Below are positions 1 to 10,885 of a stretch of DNA of 64,000 nucleotides, piece after piece. The stretch comes from Ectobius pallidus (Eukaryota > Arthropoda > Insecta > Blattodea > Ectobiidae), in NCBI GenBank assembly GCA_964059195.1, contig CAXKWD010000001.1, positions 212,978,484 through 213,042,483 of the forward strand. Reading direction: 5' to 3'. The notes beneath the pieces are model-generated. The model saw only the letters and a program-made list of their open reading frames with translations. It was not told where the DNA came from and ran no database searches. Numbering within the stretch: the first letter of the stretch is position 1; every line of letters starts with the position of its first letter. The translations under genes and the position numbers were made by a program.

Positions 1-837
1 TATCTATGCCAGAAAGAAATGTCTAACCATAGCCAAGCTTATGTGTTTACATAAAATATGAAGTGTTTAGAAAGGATAAACGAATTAAGAGTACGCCGGA
101 TTTACTGCAGCAGCTATTTTAGGTGGATGCCAAAAATTCACTAAATGTTAGCTTACGCAATAGTGAATATGTAGCTAGGATATTGTCAAAGATGTTGCTC
201 ATCAGATCACGTATTAAGCAACATTATAAATTATATTATTGTGTACGTTTTACTTCCATTTTGAAATTTATTTATTTTAATATTAAGCTCGAACACAGAA
301 AACGTATATTAAGTACCTACTGCTGCCGTAGTGAAGTTTAGTTGAATTACAGGCATACACGAAAGGCTAAAAATATTAATCTACAGGCAGTAAGTAGGTT
401 TATTAATACTAATTTATGAGTTGTTATTCAAGGTCCTCATTTCCTGCAAGATATTCCATAAAAATCTGACAAAGTTTGAATTCCTTCCTTAGAGCATACC
501 AACATAATTATGAATTAGTCCTAACCACGAACGGAGAGCCCTCAACTCGTGTAGAAACTTCCATTTAAATTCAGTGGCCAGTCTTTGAGTGCCTCCCTCG
601 TGCGCTATATGAAGAGCATATTAACACACTTATGAATATTCCTGACCATAGAGCGCTGATGTAGACATGGGGTAGTCAGCAGCCGGGAGCCATGACGTGT
701 TGATTTGCATAAATCCTACAAGAAATTCCAGTCATCACACACAAACCTGAGAAATAGCTAACCATTTATTAAGTAAGAATTCCTTAGCCCTGAGGCACAC
801 TCATGTAGCAGGAGCTTGTAAAAAATGCAGATTGGTT
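1..837. other. AT-rich sequence, nothing recognised
   Basis: No repeat family shared with the rest of the window, no RNA gene and no protein-like reading frame was recognised. The short open frames here (for example 123-341) have no recognisable motif and look like chance. Confidence 0.5.
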
Positions 838-1135
838 AAGAAACATGTTGGCCAAAATAATATTGTGACTCTCTTTGTATATCAGTTATATCAGTTTACA
901 TGATTTTATTAAGTGCCAGAACGGTACTTTCTGAGATTGTATGGTGGACGGGGAAATCTCTGTCCGCCTGTCTTGTCTGTGAGTCTGTACGCGCGATAAC
1001 TGGAATACTCTTTATAAGATTTTCATTAAACTTGGTATACACACTTATAGCGTCCACGGGACGAAGCTTATTGATTTTGGGCCAAATCGGTTGACCGGTA
1101 CCGGAATAATGACTAATTAACGGTCATATGATTTT
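838..1135 (+). repeat. Dispersed repeat family H, copy 1 (truncated)
   Basis: The 905-1110 part aligns by eye with 39396-39600 (AAGTGCCAGAACGGTACTTT, then a CTGTCTGT-like stretch, then GTACGCGCGATAACT). It breaks off after the CCGGTACCGGA motif. The bases just before it (about 880-910) match the opposite end of the same family (CAGTTTACATGATTTTATT, compare 3625 and 39920), so the end of one unit abuts the start of another. Repeats of this type are common in arthropods; I cannot assign a superfamily. Confidence 0.6.
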
Positions 1136-1197
1136 TAAATGGCAAATCATCACTACACTATAAAGCCACGGAGGATTTAAGAAAATTAAAAATATTA

Positions 1198-1235
1198 AGT
1201 ACCACTAATTAGTTACGTCGTGCAAAAAAATATTT
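1198..1235 (-). repeat. Terminal fragment of dispersed repeat family F
   Basis: The reverse complement matches the start of the longer copy at 11763 (TTTTTTGCACGACGTAACTA, followed by TTAGTGGTAC). Only the terminal ~38 bases are recognisable here. Confidence 0.5.
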
Positions 1236-1812
1236 TAAAATGTGGTTCTTCAATAAACTCCTATTGGCTAACGACTTTAAACAGCAAGAATTCACTCTTT
1301 CTCAACTATGATACAGGAAACTCAGAGCAAAGGAAGAGTAGAAGTTAGTGTGTTAGGTCGGAAGAAAAAATGCTACGCAATTTGTGGCTTAATGCGAATC
1401 TCCTTGTGCGTAGCAGAGAAGATGTGTGAATTCTTTGTGTGGAATAAGACAGTGTTTGTTGTACAAGCATTCAGACTGCTTTGAGATTCACAACATTCAG
1501 CAACTGCTCTGTGAGTGTTCATTAAGTTATCCTTGCATGATTCGGCGAACGAATACTGCAAAATTCATATTGAAGATTGCAGACAGTTCAAGCTGTGGAA
1601 AAGGGCTTGTTTGATTGTTCGGATGCAGGTGATAACAGTAAGTAGGCCTACTTCTAGCTTCTTACTTCAAGATGGCAGTTCTCAAATGAAAAGATTCTGA
1701 ATTATTCGAATTATTGTTGAAAGTTCTAGAGATATAAAGAATCGTGTAAATAGCATTAAAATATTCCTTTTATAGCTTAAGTTTAAAAAGTGGTAAACTT
1801 TCTATACATTTA
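1236..1812. other. AT-rich sequence, nothing recognised
   Basis: Several short overlapping frames on both strands (1373-1700) lack recognisable motifs. No repeat match elsewhere in the window was noticed. Confidence 0.5.
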
Positions 1813-1820
1813 ATCATAAT

Positions 1821-2396
1821 CAGGGCCCGGATTCTGATGACCTAAAATTGTTTAAAAAATGACATAAAATGACCCTAAATTTTTAAGAAAATGACCCTAA
1901 ATTTTAAAGAAAATGACTTAATAATTATAAAGAATTACCTAAAACTGATATTTTATTTATAAAAAAAATATTATTGTACACACAGAGTTATAGACTAATT
2001 TTCACATCATTGTAAAAACTGTAAATGCAGAAAGGATGCTGTAGGTCTAAAAACTTGGTTCTTTGTTCTTGATTGGAGCATCTGAGAAGAAAATTAAGAA
2101 AATTGATTTTAAAGTGGATCCTACAAAATGTTGCATTATAGTAACCTATTCATTTATTTACGTATTTAAATGCATGAAAATGACTAAATAAGGAAGAAAA
2201 TGTCACGAAAATGACTAAATAATGACGTAAAATTGAAATAAATGCCCTAAAAATATAAAATGGCATAAAATGACAAAAAAACCTAATAAAAATGCATTTC
2301 TATAATCTAGAGGCCATGATTAGGTTTATTCTAAAAGTTAGCAATGTCTATGAAGCATCAATAAAAAGATGACATGTCATCAGAATCCGGGCCCTG
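1821..2396. mobile_element. hAT-type non-autonomous element (CAGGGCCCGG ends)
   Basis: The terminal inverted repeats are CAGGGCCCGGATTCTGATGA at the left and its complement at the right, ending GGGCCCTG. The flanking 8-mers are ATCATAAT (1813-1820) and ATCATCAT (2397-2404), a 7/8 match, as expected of a hAT target duplication placed in a LINE ATC tail. Inside the left end the motif AAAATGACCCTAAA recurs several times. No transposase frame is visible, so this is a MITE-like derivative. Confidence 0.85.
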
Positions 2397-2860
2397 ATCA
2401 TCATCATCATCATCATCACGGTTTTATTATGTATGTTTACATCTTCCGTATTCTCAATCTCCAAGCCTCTCTATCCTCAAATAGATTCTCAGAAATGTTT
2501 TTATCCTTCATGTCTTCTTGCATCCCATTAAATCATGTTTTCTTTGGTCTGTCTCTCTTCTTTCTGCCCGGAGGATTCCATCTGAAGATCTTCTTTCTCC
2601 TCCCCCATCCGTCTCACATGACCATACCACAAGAGTTGCTTTTCCTTAATTTCATCTGTTGTATTGTGTTGTACATCCATTTGTTCCCGAGTTGCTTCAT
2701 TTCTAATTCTTTCCAGCCTAGAAGTTCTATCGTATTTGCTCTTCTCCAAAAACCAATTTGTTACTAATAATTTTCTTTCCCCTCTGTAATGGCCAAATTT
2801 CTGAACTATAGAATATTTCTTAACTGTAGAATCATAAATATACTCCATACATTTCAATCG
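2397..2860 (-). pseudogene. Non-LTR retrotransposon (LINE-D) RT C-terminal fragment with (GAT)n tail
   Basis: A minus-strand frame of 109 codons (2528-2857) carries the tract LLWYGHVRRMGEEKEDLQM, typical of the region downstream of reverse transcriptase in arthropod and vertebrate endonuclease-RT LINEs. The ATC run at 2397-2418 would be the element's 3' microsatellite tail, read as (GAT)n on the minus strand. No RT catalytic motif is present. This is a 5'-truncated remnant, and its clade cannot be decided from this part. Confidence 0.7.
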
Positions 2861-2939
2861 ATAGTAAATATGGACGAGAACATTGCAAAATGGTTAGTTG
2901 AACACTACAAGAAAATGTTACTTTAAAAAATGGCCACAC

Positions 2940-3640
2940 TCGCCAGATGGTATATGGATTTATGACGTCCATGGGAAGAAGCCTATTGATATTGGACCAA
3001 ATCGGTTGACTGGTACCGGAGTAATGCCCATTTTAGTGCCTATTTTATGATAATATATTAGAAAGAATTTATCAAATGCAAATCAGTTCTCATGGCAACA
3101 TATTGTTTTACAGTGTTCATATACGGCAGCGTTTCTCAACCTTTTTGAACCCGAGGACCTCTAAAATGCCTAAAAATATTTACGGGCCCCTAATTTTACA
3201 TCCCATTTTTAAATGAAGGCCTATATTCTTAATATTTGGGGTATTAGTTATAGGTCATTATAACGAAATATGTGAATAAATTTTACTTCTTTACTATCCA
3301 CTTGCTTCATATTTTTTAATTATGTCTGCGGACCATCTGCACCATCTTCCCGGACCACCAGTGGTCCGCGGACCATAGGTTGAGAAACGCTGATATACGG
3401 CTTTGGAAGTTGCAATACAGTTAGTTTCGACAAATAACACTACTCACACATTCCTTCACATATGCTTATCAAACTAGACCTTTGTTCTACCCTTAGCTGC
3501 TTAATGAATTGATCTGGACTTAACTCGGAAATCGTTACGAAAATAACTTAGAGTCTGGATATCATAATTGCAATTAGGCTATCATTAATTAAACAAAAAC
3601 ATTCTGACACTTTGTTACATCAGTTTACCTGATTTTATTA
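2940..3640 (+). repeat. Dispersed repeat family H, copy 2 (interrupted)
   Basis: This aligns with 39530-39930, sharing GCGTCCATGGGAAGAAGC-like and GGTACCGGAGTAA segments and ending CAGTTTACCTGATTTTATT. It is interrupted at 3127-3392 by a hAT element. The 39-kb copy lacks that insertion and therefore shows the original sequence. Confidence 0.7.
3127..3392. mobile_element. hAT MITE, CAGCGTTTCTCAACC family, copy 1
   Basis: The inverted termini CAGCGTTTCTCAACC and GGTTGAGAAACGCTG bound 266 bases. An exact 8-bp duplication ATATACGG flanks it at 3119-3126 and 3393-3400. The termini are of the widespread hAT type. Internal sequence is shared with 52097-52731. There is no coding capacity. The paralogous sequence at 39695-39702 holds a single ATATACGG, the empty site. 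Confidence 0.92.
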
Positions 3641-3673
3641 TTATTATTGTTGTTATTATTATTATTATTATTT
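3641..3673. repeat. (ATT)n microsatellite
   Basis: A run of ATT units with a few GTT variants directly follows the end of repeat family H. Confidence 0.85.
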
Positions 3674-3679
3674 TATTGT

Positions 3680-4414
3680 TCTGTAATCTACGCTTATATG
3701 CATTCGGTAATTAGATCGGGTTGCCTATTTCAAAATAAAAATTCCCTTTGTCTATTTATGTGTAGCTGACTTTAAATCTTATTCCAATTTAAATCACTAG
3801 TTTGTATCTATTACTCATCTGGATGTAACTTACAAGCAATGAATAAATTTGCTTTCTTAAAAGACTGCTGATAAATTGTTGCAGTTTATCATACACCTCC
3901 CGACCTTCAGCACATTGTTTATTAACTAACAAGCAATCACAACAAACCATTAACGCCACAACTACTTGCTTGATAAGGGGAAAATGGTTTGGCAGAAGTC
4001 AATGAATGCTAATATAGCAGGAAGGAAGGCGGGGACGTAATATTTCTCAATGATTTCTTTTACTCATCAAGTGGAGTCTTGTAATTAAAAACAAGTGGTT
4101 GAATATAATAAATTGCGTGAGTAAGGAGGACAGAGACCAGTCTAGACTGACGCCTGGCGCCTCTGCTGGCGTGCATCACATATTCATTGTTTCGTATGTA
4201 GGCTATGGTAGTGAGAGAAAGACGGGCAATTATGAGTTATTTTTGTTATGTGCAGTCTTTTTATGAGAGAAGTATTTATGACTTTATTTGAATAGTGAAA
4301 ATAACGTATGATAAGTTTACACCGAACAATACTTAGAAGTGAAACTTCAGGAAATACAAAACTATTTTAACTTTTTTTTTCATTATGATGAAAGGTCCTT
4401 TGGGCAACTTGACA

Positions 4415-4417
<3 letters not shown>
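3680..4417. other. No recognised feature
   Basis: The composition is more even at about 3880-4200. There is no open frame with motifs and no repeat match in the window. It may be single-copy DNA. Confidence 0.4.
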
Positions 4418-4452
<35 letters not shown>

Positions 4453-4855
4453 AGGTTTTGTCCTGACTGACTTAATGACTGACAGAGAATCAACGTAGAG
4501 CCTGAACTATAATAGGTAGAGACTTTGAATTTTGGCAGTACCTTCCTTTCATAATGTAAGTGCTCACTAAGAAAGGACTTTGAAAAAAAAATTTAAATGC
4601 CAAAAGTCAAGTGTTTTAGAGGAGACATGATACTTTTTTACACAGAATTATCAAATTCAAATCGAATTCCATGTACAGTTCCCATGACAACAGTGTATTG
4701 TTGGCAGTGGTCACAGGTAACTATGGAGTGAATGGAACGGGACTTTCACAAATTAGAGAAGTTATCAATATAATTTATTGGTGTAAATAAATAAATAATG
4801 AAATCCACGAAAATAATGCACAATGAGATCCATAACTGTCTGGACATATAGAATA
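4418..4855 (-). repeat. Dispersed repeat family G, copy with (TA)n end
   Basis: A TA microsatellite (about 4420-4450) is followed by TTTGTCCTGACTGACTTAAT and GACAGAGAATCAACGTAGAG. These match 42866-43040 on the same strand and 21880-22075 and 41266-41450 on the other. The downstream AACAGTGTATTGTT part is also shared with 43120. The family appears to end in a (TA)n run; its class is unknown. Confidence 0.65.
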
Positions 4856-5793
4856 CCGGTTTCTCACTTCACATTTTGATGTGAAATAAGAGGTCGTATT
4901 GCAGGGACAGCATTTTCAGTAGTTTCAATGTGCCAACGAGTATGCCATATCAGAAGTAGGCAAAAAATTCTATCCACTGATACGTTATTCATAGCTTTAG
5001 GCTTTGTATTTTTACTTGAGAAATATTTATGTTTTTCATAGGCCCTAAGCATGTAAAAGGAGACAAAATAGGATAGAACATTTATGTAAAATCGATGTCA
5101 GTGTTAATAAATATAATGTTTTCATTTTTTTCTGTTAAATACATAATTTAAACAAAACATCGATTAGTTGAGTAAATAATCGCGGGTACTTGCTAGTTCT
5201 TCGTATAAGACAGAGAATGATTTAGGTAACTGATATAATTTTATTCATAAGTCTCTGAATTCCGTTCAGGGAGTCACATTTCTAATCCACAAATCTTTCA
5301 ATGATATCCTTCTAGAAAACTCGCTCTAATGTCAGCAAGTGTTACCGGAATTGAACTCAGGTCAGTTGATTCTCACACTTGTAGTTCGCTTAAGATTTAC
5401 ATTTATTCCCCTGTGATACCAGGAATTTGAGTGCCTCTTCCTCTCCAGTCAGGATTAATACCTTCCTGGCAAGTAGAAAACTCCGTTAAAACAAGTCTCG
5501 GTGTTGATTAACTGGTTCCCTCGCTTGCAACACTTGTTAACCGGCATTAACTCTCGCACATCACACTACACACTGGATCTTAGTGCAACTAAGTGCTATA
5601 AATCCGTCAAATTCACGAGGCACTAGCGAATTGTTCTGATTTCGACAAATATTTGCAGACGTTCCTTTTACCGCCGCCCAAAACCTCCCAAAAACGCGAA
5701 TTCATATGTAATAACGGGAAAAATAAACACTCCCATATTTTAAACGAATTCCAACGAACATTGTTTTATTCCGACGAAATCATAGCATTAATA
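4856..5793. other. No recognised feature
   Basis: The stretch 5400-5790 is of mixed composition and matches no repeat in the window. The short frames at 4864-5052 and 5653-5835 show no motif. Possibly single-copy. Confidence 0.4.
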
Positions 5794-5965
5794 CAGTGCA
5801 CGCCGCTTATTGTGATCACTTCGGGACGCATTTAATCTGATAATAGTTATTATTAACCGATTTGAAAACAGTAGCCGAATTAATTAATTGAAGGTTATCC
5901 ATTCATATATAAGATAATAAACTACAAAAACAAAATTAAAAACTATTTATTCATAAGATAATATG
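5794..5965 (+). mobile_element. pogo-like element, left end only
   Basis: This starts after a TA with CAGTGCACGCCGCTTATTGT, followed by GATCACTTCGG. It aligns with the left ends at 7100 and 35522 for about 170 bases, including ACAGTAGCCGAA and TTAATTGAAGG. The matching right end was not found, so the copy is truncated. Confidence 0.7.
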
Positions 5966-6059
5966 TAACTGTGAATCATTGAACCACACAGTAATAAACT
6001 GGAAGCAACTATTTTTTCAAACAGTATCAAAGTTTTTAATTATTTTTGTTTTCCTTTTG

Positions 6060-6228
6060 GGGTCCATCAAAACTCCATACTCAGTTACGAGGCTGAATCG
6101 ATCGCAGGGCCATAGTGCCACCAGAAGGAATAGGCCAATTGAAAAATCCCAACGACATCATCGGGAATCGAACCTGCGACCTTCCGGTTTTTAGAGCAGT
6201 GCCTAAGCCACTACGCCACGGCATACCC
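6060..6228 (-). mobile_element. tRNA-derived SINE (family 1), truncated copy
   Basis: Read on the minus strand it starts with a tRNA-like head (GGCGTAGTGGCTTAGGCACT as A-box region, then GGTTCGATTCC as B box) followed by GGAATTTTTCAATTGGCC-like body sequence. The same family is seen at 13053 and 60255-60556. The 3' portion is missing or too diverged to follow. Confidence 0.75.
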
Positions 6229-6683
6229 CCTTGCTTAATGTGTATGAGATAAAAATAAAAATTGTGCAAATGGATGTATAACTAAATCACGTAATGAACA
6301 GAGTTTCTGAAAAAGTGAGCGGACAAAACATTGTAGAGGAAGAAGAAAGTCTTGAGGTATGTGACGGTGGCGCCGAAGAGGTGAAGGCGGGAGGTGAGTG
6401 CACTGTAATACCAGGAATCAGCTAATGAAACGCTTCCTGACACACTTCTCAGGGGTCACCACTGTCGATTGCGAATAATTGGAGCTATTTGTTATGCCTA
6501 ATTGAACATTCATCTCTTCCCCCTGACTCGACATCAGTTCGGTGATTCAGATGAATGGGTAAGAGAGAATCATCTACCTTGAAGCAGCTAAACAACGTTT
6601 TGGAAATTGGGCTTCAAAGAGATATAGGCTATATTATTAATGAATTTTATATTGACCAATGAGCGATTAATATATGCTATAAA
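6229..6683. other. No recognised feature
   Basis: Moderately complex sequence without a repeat match or a convincing coding frame. Confidence 0.35.
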
Positions 6684-7098
6684 CAGGGCCCGGATTTTTA
6701 TAACCTTACAATAAGCTATAAAATGACCGGAAAATACAGAAAAATGAGCAAAAAAAAGGCCCAAAAATGTGTATGTAAATGCTAGTTTATTCATCAGATT
6801 TGTGTCTATTGTACATTTATGTTGTTGTTCAATTGTAGGGTTGTACTTACTTAATTGGTACCTACGATTAACGCCGTCTTTCTGGGGATATTCGGTGGAT
6901 TCTACACATTTATAACTTAGTTCTGTAAACCTATCTTTGTATATAAATCCCTCATTTTCAACTACACCTTTGCTAGTTTGGCAAAGCGAAAGGTCAAATT
7001 TAATCTTTGTTACTTTGAGGGTGTAGAAATGATGTATCACTGATTGTATGTGTCCACTGCTCACTCTAGAGTAAACTAGAGTAGGCCTATGTACTGAT
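6684..7098. mobile_element. Possible hAT left end with an unassigned minus-strand frame
   Basis: The sequence begins CAGGGCCCGGATTTTTATAA, like the hAT element at 1821, and continues with AAAATGACCGGAAAA-type motifs, but no matching right terminus was found. A 158-codon minus-strand frame runs 6588-7064. Its first third (about 6938-7064) resembles a decayed frame at 11157-11255 at protein level (shared HIQSVI-like and LCQT segments). The family is not recognised; it may be a transposon protein remnant. Confidence 0.4.
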
Positions 7099-7206
7099 AC
7101 AGTGTACGCCGCTTATTGAGATCACTTCGGGGATCAGCTAATCTGATAATATTAACTGATTGATAAGAGTAGCCGTAGGAATTAAATGAAGGTTATTTAT
7201 TCATAT

Positions 7207-7500
7207 ACAGTACTAGCTTAAAAGGCCCGGCGTCGCCCGGGGTTTTTATTTTGTAATTGGAAATTAACTTATGAAGAACTTCCGATTTTTAAATTCTATT
7301 TATAATTCGAAATAGGAAGAACGACTTCTTATGTATTAAAATATTCTGAATACAAATGGTTATGGACAATACGGAGCTAGTCTAGAAGTATGTTTCAGGC
7401 CAATTCTTGTAATGCGGCTGAAGACAATATACCAAAACGTTGGAAAAAATCGATACAAAATGTCGAAATTGTCCCTCTCGCCCCAAATAGCAACCCAACT
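7207..7500 (+). repeat. Dispersed repeat family I
   Basis: This starts ACTAGCTTAAAAGGCCCGGC, followed by GTCGCCCGGG, and matches 63301-63430. Part of it (7330-7430) aligns with the reverse complement of 12780-12890. It is inserted in the pogo-like element. The class is not determined. Confidence 0.6.
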
Positions 7501-8056
7501 ACTTCCCAATCTTTCATCTAATACTTCAAGTAAGTTATTGGCAGCATGGATGATAATGACGTTTCTTTTCCATGTCTAAGCCGCAATAAGGAAAATGTGG
7601 TAACATAAATCGAATATTTGATTACAATAAACAGCATTTTTTTGAATGTAGTCCTATCAGTATTAATCCGTACTGGAGTCATAACAGTGATAACTAGGGA
7701 TCGGATTCTTAGATTTTTACCTATTTTTTCCTTACTTCCAAAACAAAAAGCGATCATACACTTTTTCGAATAATGTCCATAGGATTCACACACATTAATT
7801 CTGTGGCACCTAAAAATATCTAAATGGGGTATAAAAACCTAAATGTACCTAAACGGGATATAAAACCTAAAATATCTAATTTAGGCTACTTTTTTGTCTG
7901 TTTTGTTTGTCAGTTGAGAAATCGATATTTTGCGGAGAGACAATTTTTGTCGGATTGAAATTAATACCACCAGCGTTTCGTTCAACCCAATGTCATCTAG
8001 GATGACAGTATCAAGAGAGGAAGTGTAAGAGTACCGGGCTATTCCTTTTAAAATAT

Positions 8057-8113
8057 TCGTACGAACAACCATTGTTGACGTCATGTGAGGTTGAAAGGAC
8101 ATTTTCTGCCTTT
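8057..8113 (+). pseudogene. hAT transposase C-terminal dimerisation domain, first half
   Basis: In frame from 8057 it reads SYEQPLLTSCEVERTFSAF. SCEVER.FS is the signature of the hAT C-terminal dimerisation (hATC) domain. The frame then runs into the LINE tail at 8114 and resumes at 10790. Only the last ~50 codons of the transposase survive; the DDE-containing core is missing, so the element is inactive. Confidence 0.88.
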
Positions 8114-10789
8114 AATAATAATAATAATAATAATAACTTTATTGCACAGACATTAATACAACGTATGGCAATCGTCAATTCAAGCAATATCATTCACAAT
8201 GAGTCATCACAGCCTTAAAATATAAAAATCTTGAATACTATATAAAGGATTGGCCTTCAAAGTAGATACAATAGTGCTTTTAAAGCTTGAATAAGATAGA
8301 TTTCTGACACTATTGGACAAACTATTGTAGAGATTTAAAGATAAGCTTTCATAACTATTTTGAGTCACACAGTACTTGCATTTATTGATATATACATTTG
8401 ATCTATTGCGTGTTAAGTGATCATGAACTGCAGAACATTTTGTGTAATTATTAATGTTATTTTTAACAAAAAGAAGACATCTCAGAACAAATAATGATGG
8501 CAAAGTGAGGACACCAAGTTTGACAAAAAGTGATCTACAAGTGTATCTAGGGGCAACCCCACAAATTATTCGAACAGCCCTCTTTTGTAAGATAAAGATT
8601 TTCTTGGCATAGGAATGACATCCCCATAACAAGACGCCATAACTTAAGTGGCTATGGATATGAGCATAGTAGACCAACAACAGAGAGTTTTGATCTATGC
8701 TAGAACAGAGTACTCTTAACATAAATAAACCTTTACTTATTTTATTAGCAGTATAATCAATGTGTGATTTCCATTCTAAGTTTGATTGAAGGTAAAAGCC
8801 AAGAAATTTTAACGTAGATGCTTTTTCAGTATATTTTCGATTAAGACTGAATTTCATATCAATTGTTTTATCTTTATTGAGACTTAAAAAGTTGGAATTG
8901 CACCATTCAACTATTTTAATAGCCACATTTTCAAGAATATCTTCAGGATTATATTTTTTGGAACATGATATATTGAGTGCTAAATCATCAGCAAATAAGT
9001 ATGATCGGAGACATGGATCCTGTATACTAGAAGGCAGATCATTGATGTATATTATAAACAGCACAGGCCCCAGAACAGAGCCCTGTGGAACACCGTACTT
9101 AACTAATTTGTATGTAGAATTAGTATTATTCAAATAAACAGATTGATGTCTATCACTTAAGTATGAATACAATAAGTTGATACTTGAGTTACTAAAACCA
9201 TAAAAAGCAAGCTTCTGCATGAGTAAATCATGTGATATAGTGTCGAACGCTTTTGTCAAGTCAAAAAAACGGCTAATGACCAGGTCACAATTTTCAAGGC
9301 CTTGTACACACCTCTTAGTAAAATCTAAAACAACTTCAACAGTACTGTGTCCCTTTCTAAAACCATATTGACTAGAAGTAAAAAGTGAATTGCCCTCAAA
9401 GTAGGTTAAGATTTGTTTATTTAGTAGTATTTCGAATACCTTCGATAAAATAGGCACTATACTAATTGGTCGATAATTACAATATTCAGACTTATCGCCC
9501 TTCTTATATACTGGTATAACTTTTACAAGTTTAAAAGTAGATGGAAAAATACCATAATCAATACAATAATTAAAGATGTGAGCTAGAGGTTCACATATAA
9601 ATGCGCCAGCATATTTTAATATTTTAGAGTTAAGACCATATACATCAAGACAGGAACTATTTCTCAAATTAATAATAACAGAAAAAAGATCTTCAACACT
9701 GAAATACTTAAAACCAAAAGTAGTTTTAGGCTTTATTAAGTTGTTCATAAAAATCATTGGATCAATATTACTCTGTATGTTATTAATGACGTTATCAACT
9801 TCATGAATAAAAAAATTATTCATTTTATCAGCATCTAGGTCAGTATTATTTGTCTTATTTTCCTTGTTCTTTAAAAGGTCAGATATAATTGACCATGTAG
9901 TCTTAGATTTATTTCCAGAATAATTAATTTTACTAGAATAATAGTTAACTTTAGCCGTTTTCAGAGCCTTCCTATATACTTTCTGTAATTCTATGTATTT
10001 GTCCTTACATTCGATCATGCCATTACGAAGATATAATTGATAGTAAAAAGTACAATTTTCTTTTAGCTTGCGAAGATCATTATTATACCACATATTTCTA
10101 TGTTTCTTTAGACTTCCTGTACGACTACGTACAAGAGGAAATGCCTCATTAAGAAGTTCAGAAAATATACCTAAAAAGAAGTTCACTTTATCATTTAATT
10201 TATTTAAGCTATATAGAGCTAGCCAATTTATTTTACTCAATAAAAGTGTAAAATACCTAATGCTACATTCATTAAAGTTTCTTTTATAATTATAAATAGG
10301 ATTATTTGATGAAGATAACTCACCATTGGCGTTTACAGTGAAAAATATTGCGTCATGGTCAGACAGAATAGTAGGAATTACTCTTGCAGAGCATGTCTGA
10401 TTACTAATATTCGTAATAACATTATCAATTGTGGTTCCATTTGAATCATTTATTCCTGGACGGGTTACGTCATGAATTACTGGTCTGACACCAAAGCTTT
10501 CAAACAAGTTATGAAGGTCATCTATTTCATTGCTTTTAATACTGAAATCAATATTAAAATCTCCAGCTAAAATAATCTGTTTATTGAAGTTTGATTTATG
10601 TACTTGACTAAAAAGATCATGGAGTAAGGTTAAAAATTTTTGAAAACTGTGTGAGCTATTTTCAGGTCTCCTATAAAAACATATACATAAGATATTCAAG
10701 GATTTAACCAAAATAGAACAGACTTCAAAGTCATATAAACAGGCCATGGATGACAAGTCAAATGTAACAACTTCTAAAGAATTTCTTAC
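8114..10789 (-). mobile_element. 5'-truncated APE-type non-LTR retrotransposon (LINE-A)
   Basis: The element runs minus. Its 3' end is (TTA)n at 8114-8136 just after an AATAAAG motif, and its 5' end at about 10789 lies inside the endonuclease domain. Both borders are fixed because the interrupted hAT transposase frame resumes exactly at 10790. No clear target duplication is visible. It carries one long open frame and a ~70-base 3' UTR. Confidence 0.9.
8207..10756 (-). CDS. Endonuclease-reverse transcriptase of LINE-A (N-terminally truncated)
   Basis: A continuous frame of 849 codons, the only long one in the window. Residues 61-140 are the C-terminal half of an apurinic-type endonuclease, with GDFNID at 65-70, TIDNVITN at 109-116 and SDHD at 132-135. 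Reverse transcriptase follows: YRPISIVPILSKVFE (428-442), motif A FFDLTKAFD (497-505), YGVPQGSVLGP (554-564) and catalytic FADD (588-591). A cysteine- and histidine-poor C-terminal region completes it. The frame continues upstream of any start to the truncation point, so no true start exists. The enzyme would nick target DNA and copy its own RNA by target-primed reverse transcription. The RT is of the CR1/jockey-like group in a broad sense; clade assignment needs a tree. The absence of stops suggests a young copy. Confidence 0.93.
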   Translation of the reverse strand: MSSMACLYDFEVCSILVKSLNILCICFYRRPENSSHSFQKFLTLLHDLFSQVHKSNFNKQIILAGDFNIDFSIKSNEIDDLHNLFESFGVRPVIHDVTRPGINDSNGTTIDNVITNISNQTCSARVIPTILSDHDAIFFTVNANGELSSSNNPIYNYKRNFNECSIRYFTLLLSKINWLALYSLNKLNDKVNFFLGIFSELLNEAFPLVRSRTGSLKKHRNMWYNNDLRKLKENCTFYYQLYLRNGMIECKDKYIELQKVYRKALKTAKVNYYSSKINYSGNKSKTTWSIISDLLKNKENKTNNTDLDADKMNNFFIHEVDNVINNIQSNIDPMIFMNNLIKPKTTFGFKYFSVEDLFSVIINLRNSSCLDVYGLNSKILKYAGAFICEPLAHIFNYCIDYGIFPSTFKLVKVIPVYKKGDKSEYCNYRPISIVPILSKVFEILLNKQILTYFEGNSLFTSSQYGFRKGHSTVEVVLDFTKRCVQGLENCDLVISRFFDLTKAFDTISHDLLMQKLAFYGFSNSSINLLYSYLSDRHQSVYLNNTNSTYKLVKYGVPQGSVLGPVLFIIYINDLPSSIQDPCLRSYLFADDLALNISCSKKYNPEDILENVAIKIVEWCNSNFLSLNKDKTIDMKFSLNRKYTEKASTLKFLGFYLQSNLEWKSHIDYTANKISKGLFMLRVLCSSIDQNSLLLVYYAHIHSHLSYGVLLWGCHSYAKKIFILQKRAVRIICGVAPRYTCRSLFVKLGVLTLPSLFVLRCLLFVKNNINNYTKCSAVHDHLTRNRSNVYINKCKYCVTQNSYESLSLNLYNSLSNSVRNLSYSSFKSTIVSTLKANPLYSIQDFYILRL

Positions 10790-10885
10790 AAAAATTGTAA
10801 ATGTATTCTAAGACATAACAGGAAGAACTTCACAGTTGAGAATCTTGAAAGATATTTAGTGATATGCTGTAACCATGAAATGTGA
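10790..10885 (+). pseudogene. hAT transposase C-terminal domain, second half and stop
   Basis: Continuing the frame broken at 8113, this reads KNCKCILRHNRKNFTVEN and then LERYLVICCNHEM and a stop at 10883-10885. R.NFTVENLERYLV is typical of the last helix of hAT dimerisation domains. The reading frame is preserved across the LINE, which shows that the LINE arrived after the hAT copy. Confidence 0.88.

Noticed and set aside
2369..2767. 132-codon plus-strand frame beginning with a histidine run
   Set aside because: It is the antisense of the LINE-D fragment plus its ATC tail.
6081..6269. 62-codon minus-strand frame (MPWRSGLGTALKTGRSQVRFP)
   Set aside because: It is the translated tRNA-like head of a SINE.
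7518..8193. Series of short minus-strand frames (7518-7793, 7881-8102, 8011-8193)
   Set aside because: They lie antisense to the hAT transposase remnant and across insertion borders; the plus strand explains the sequence better.
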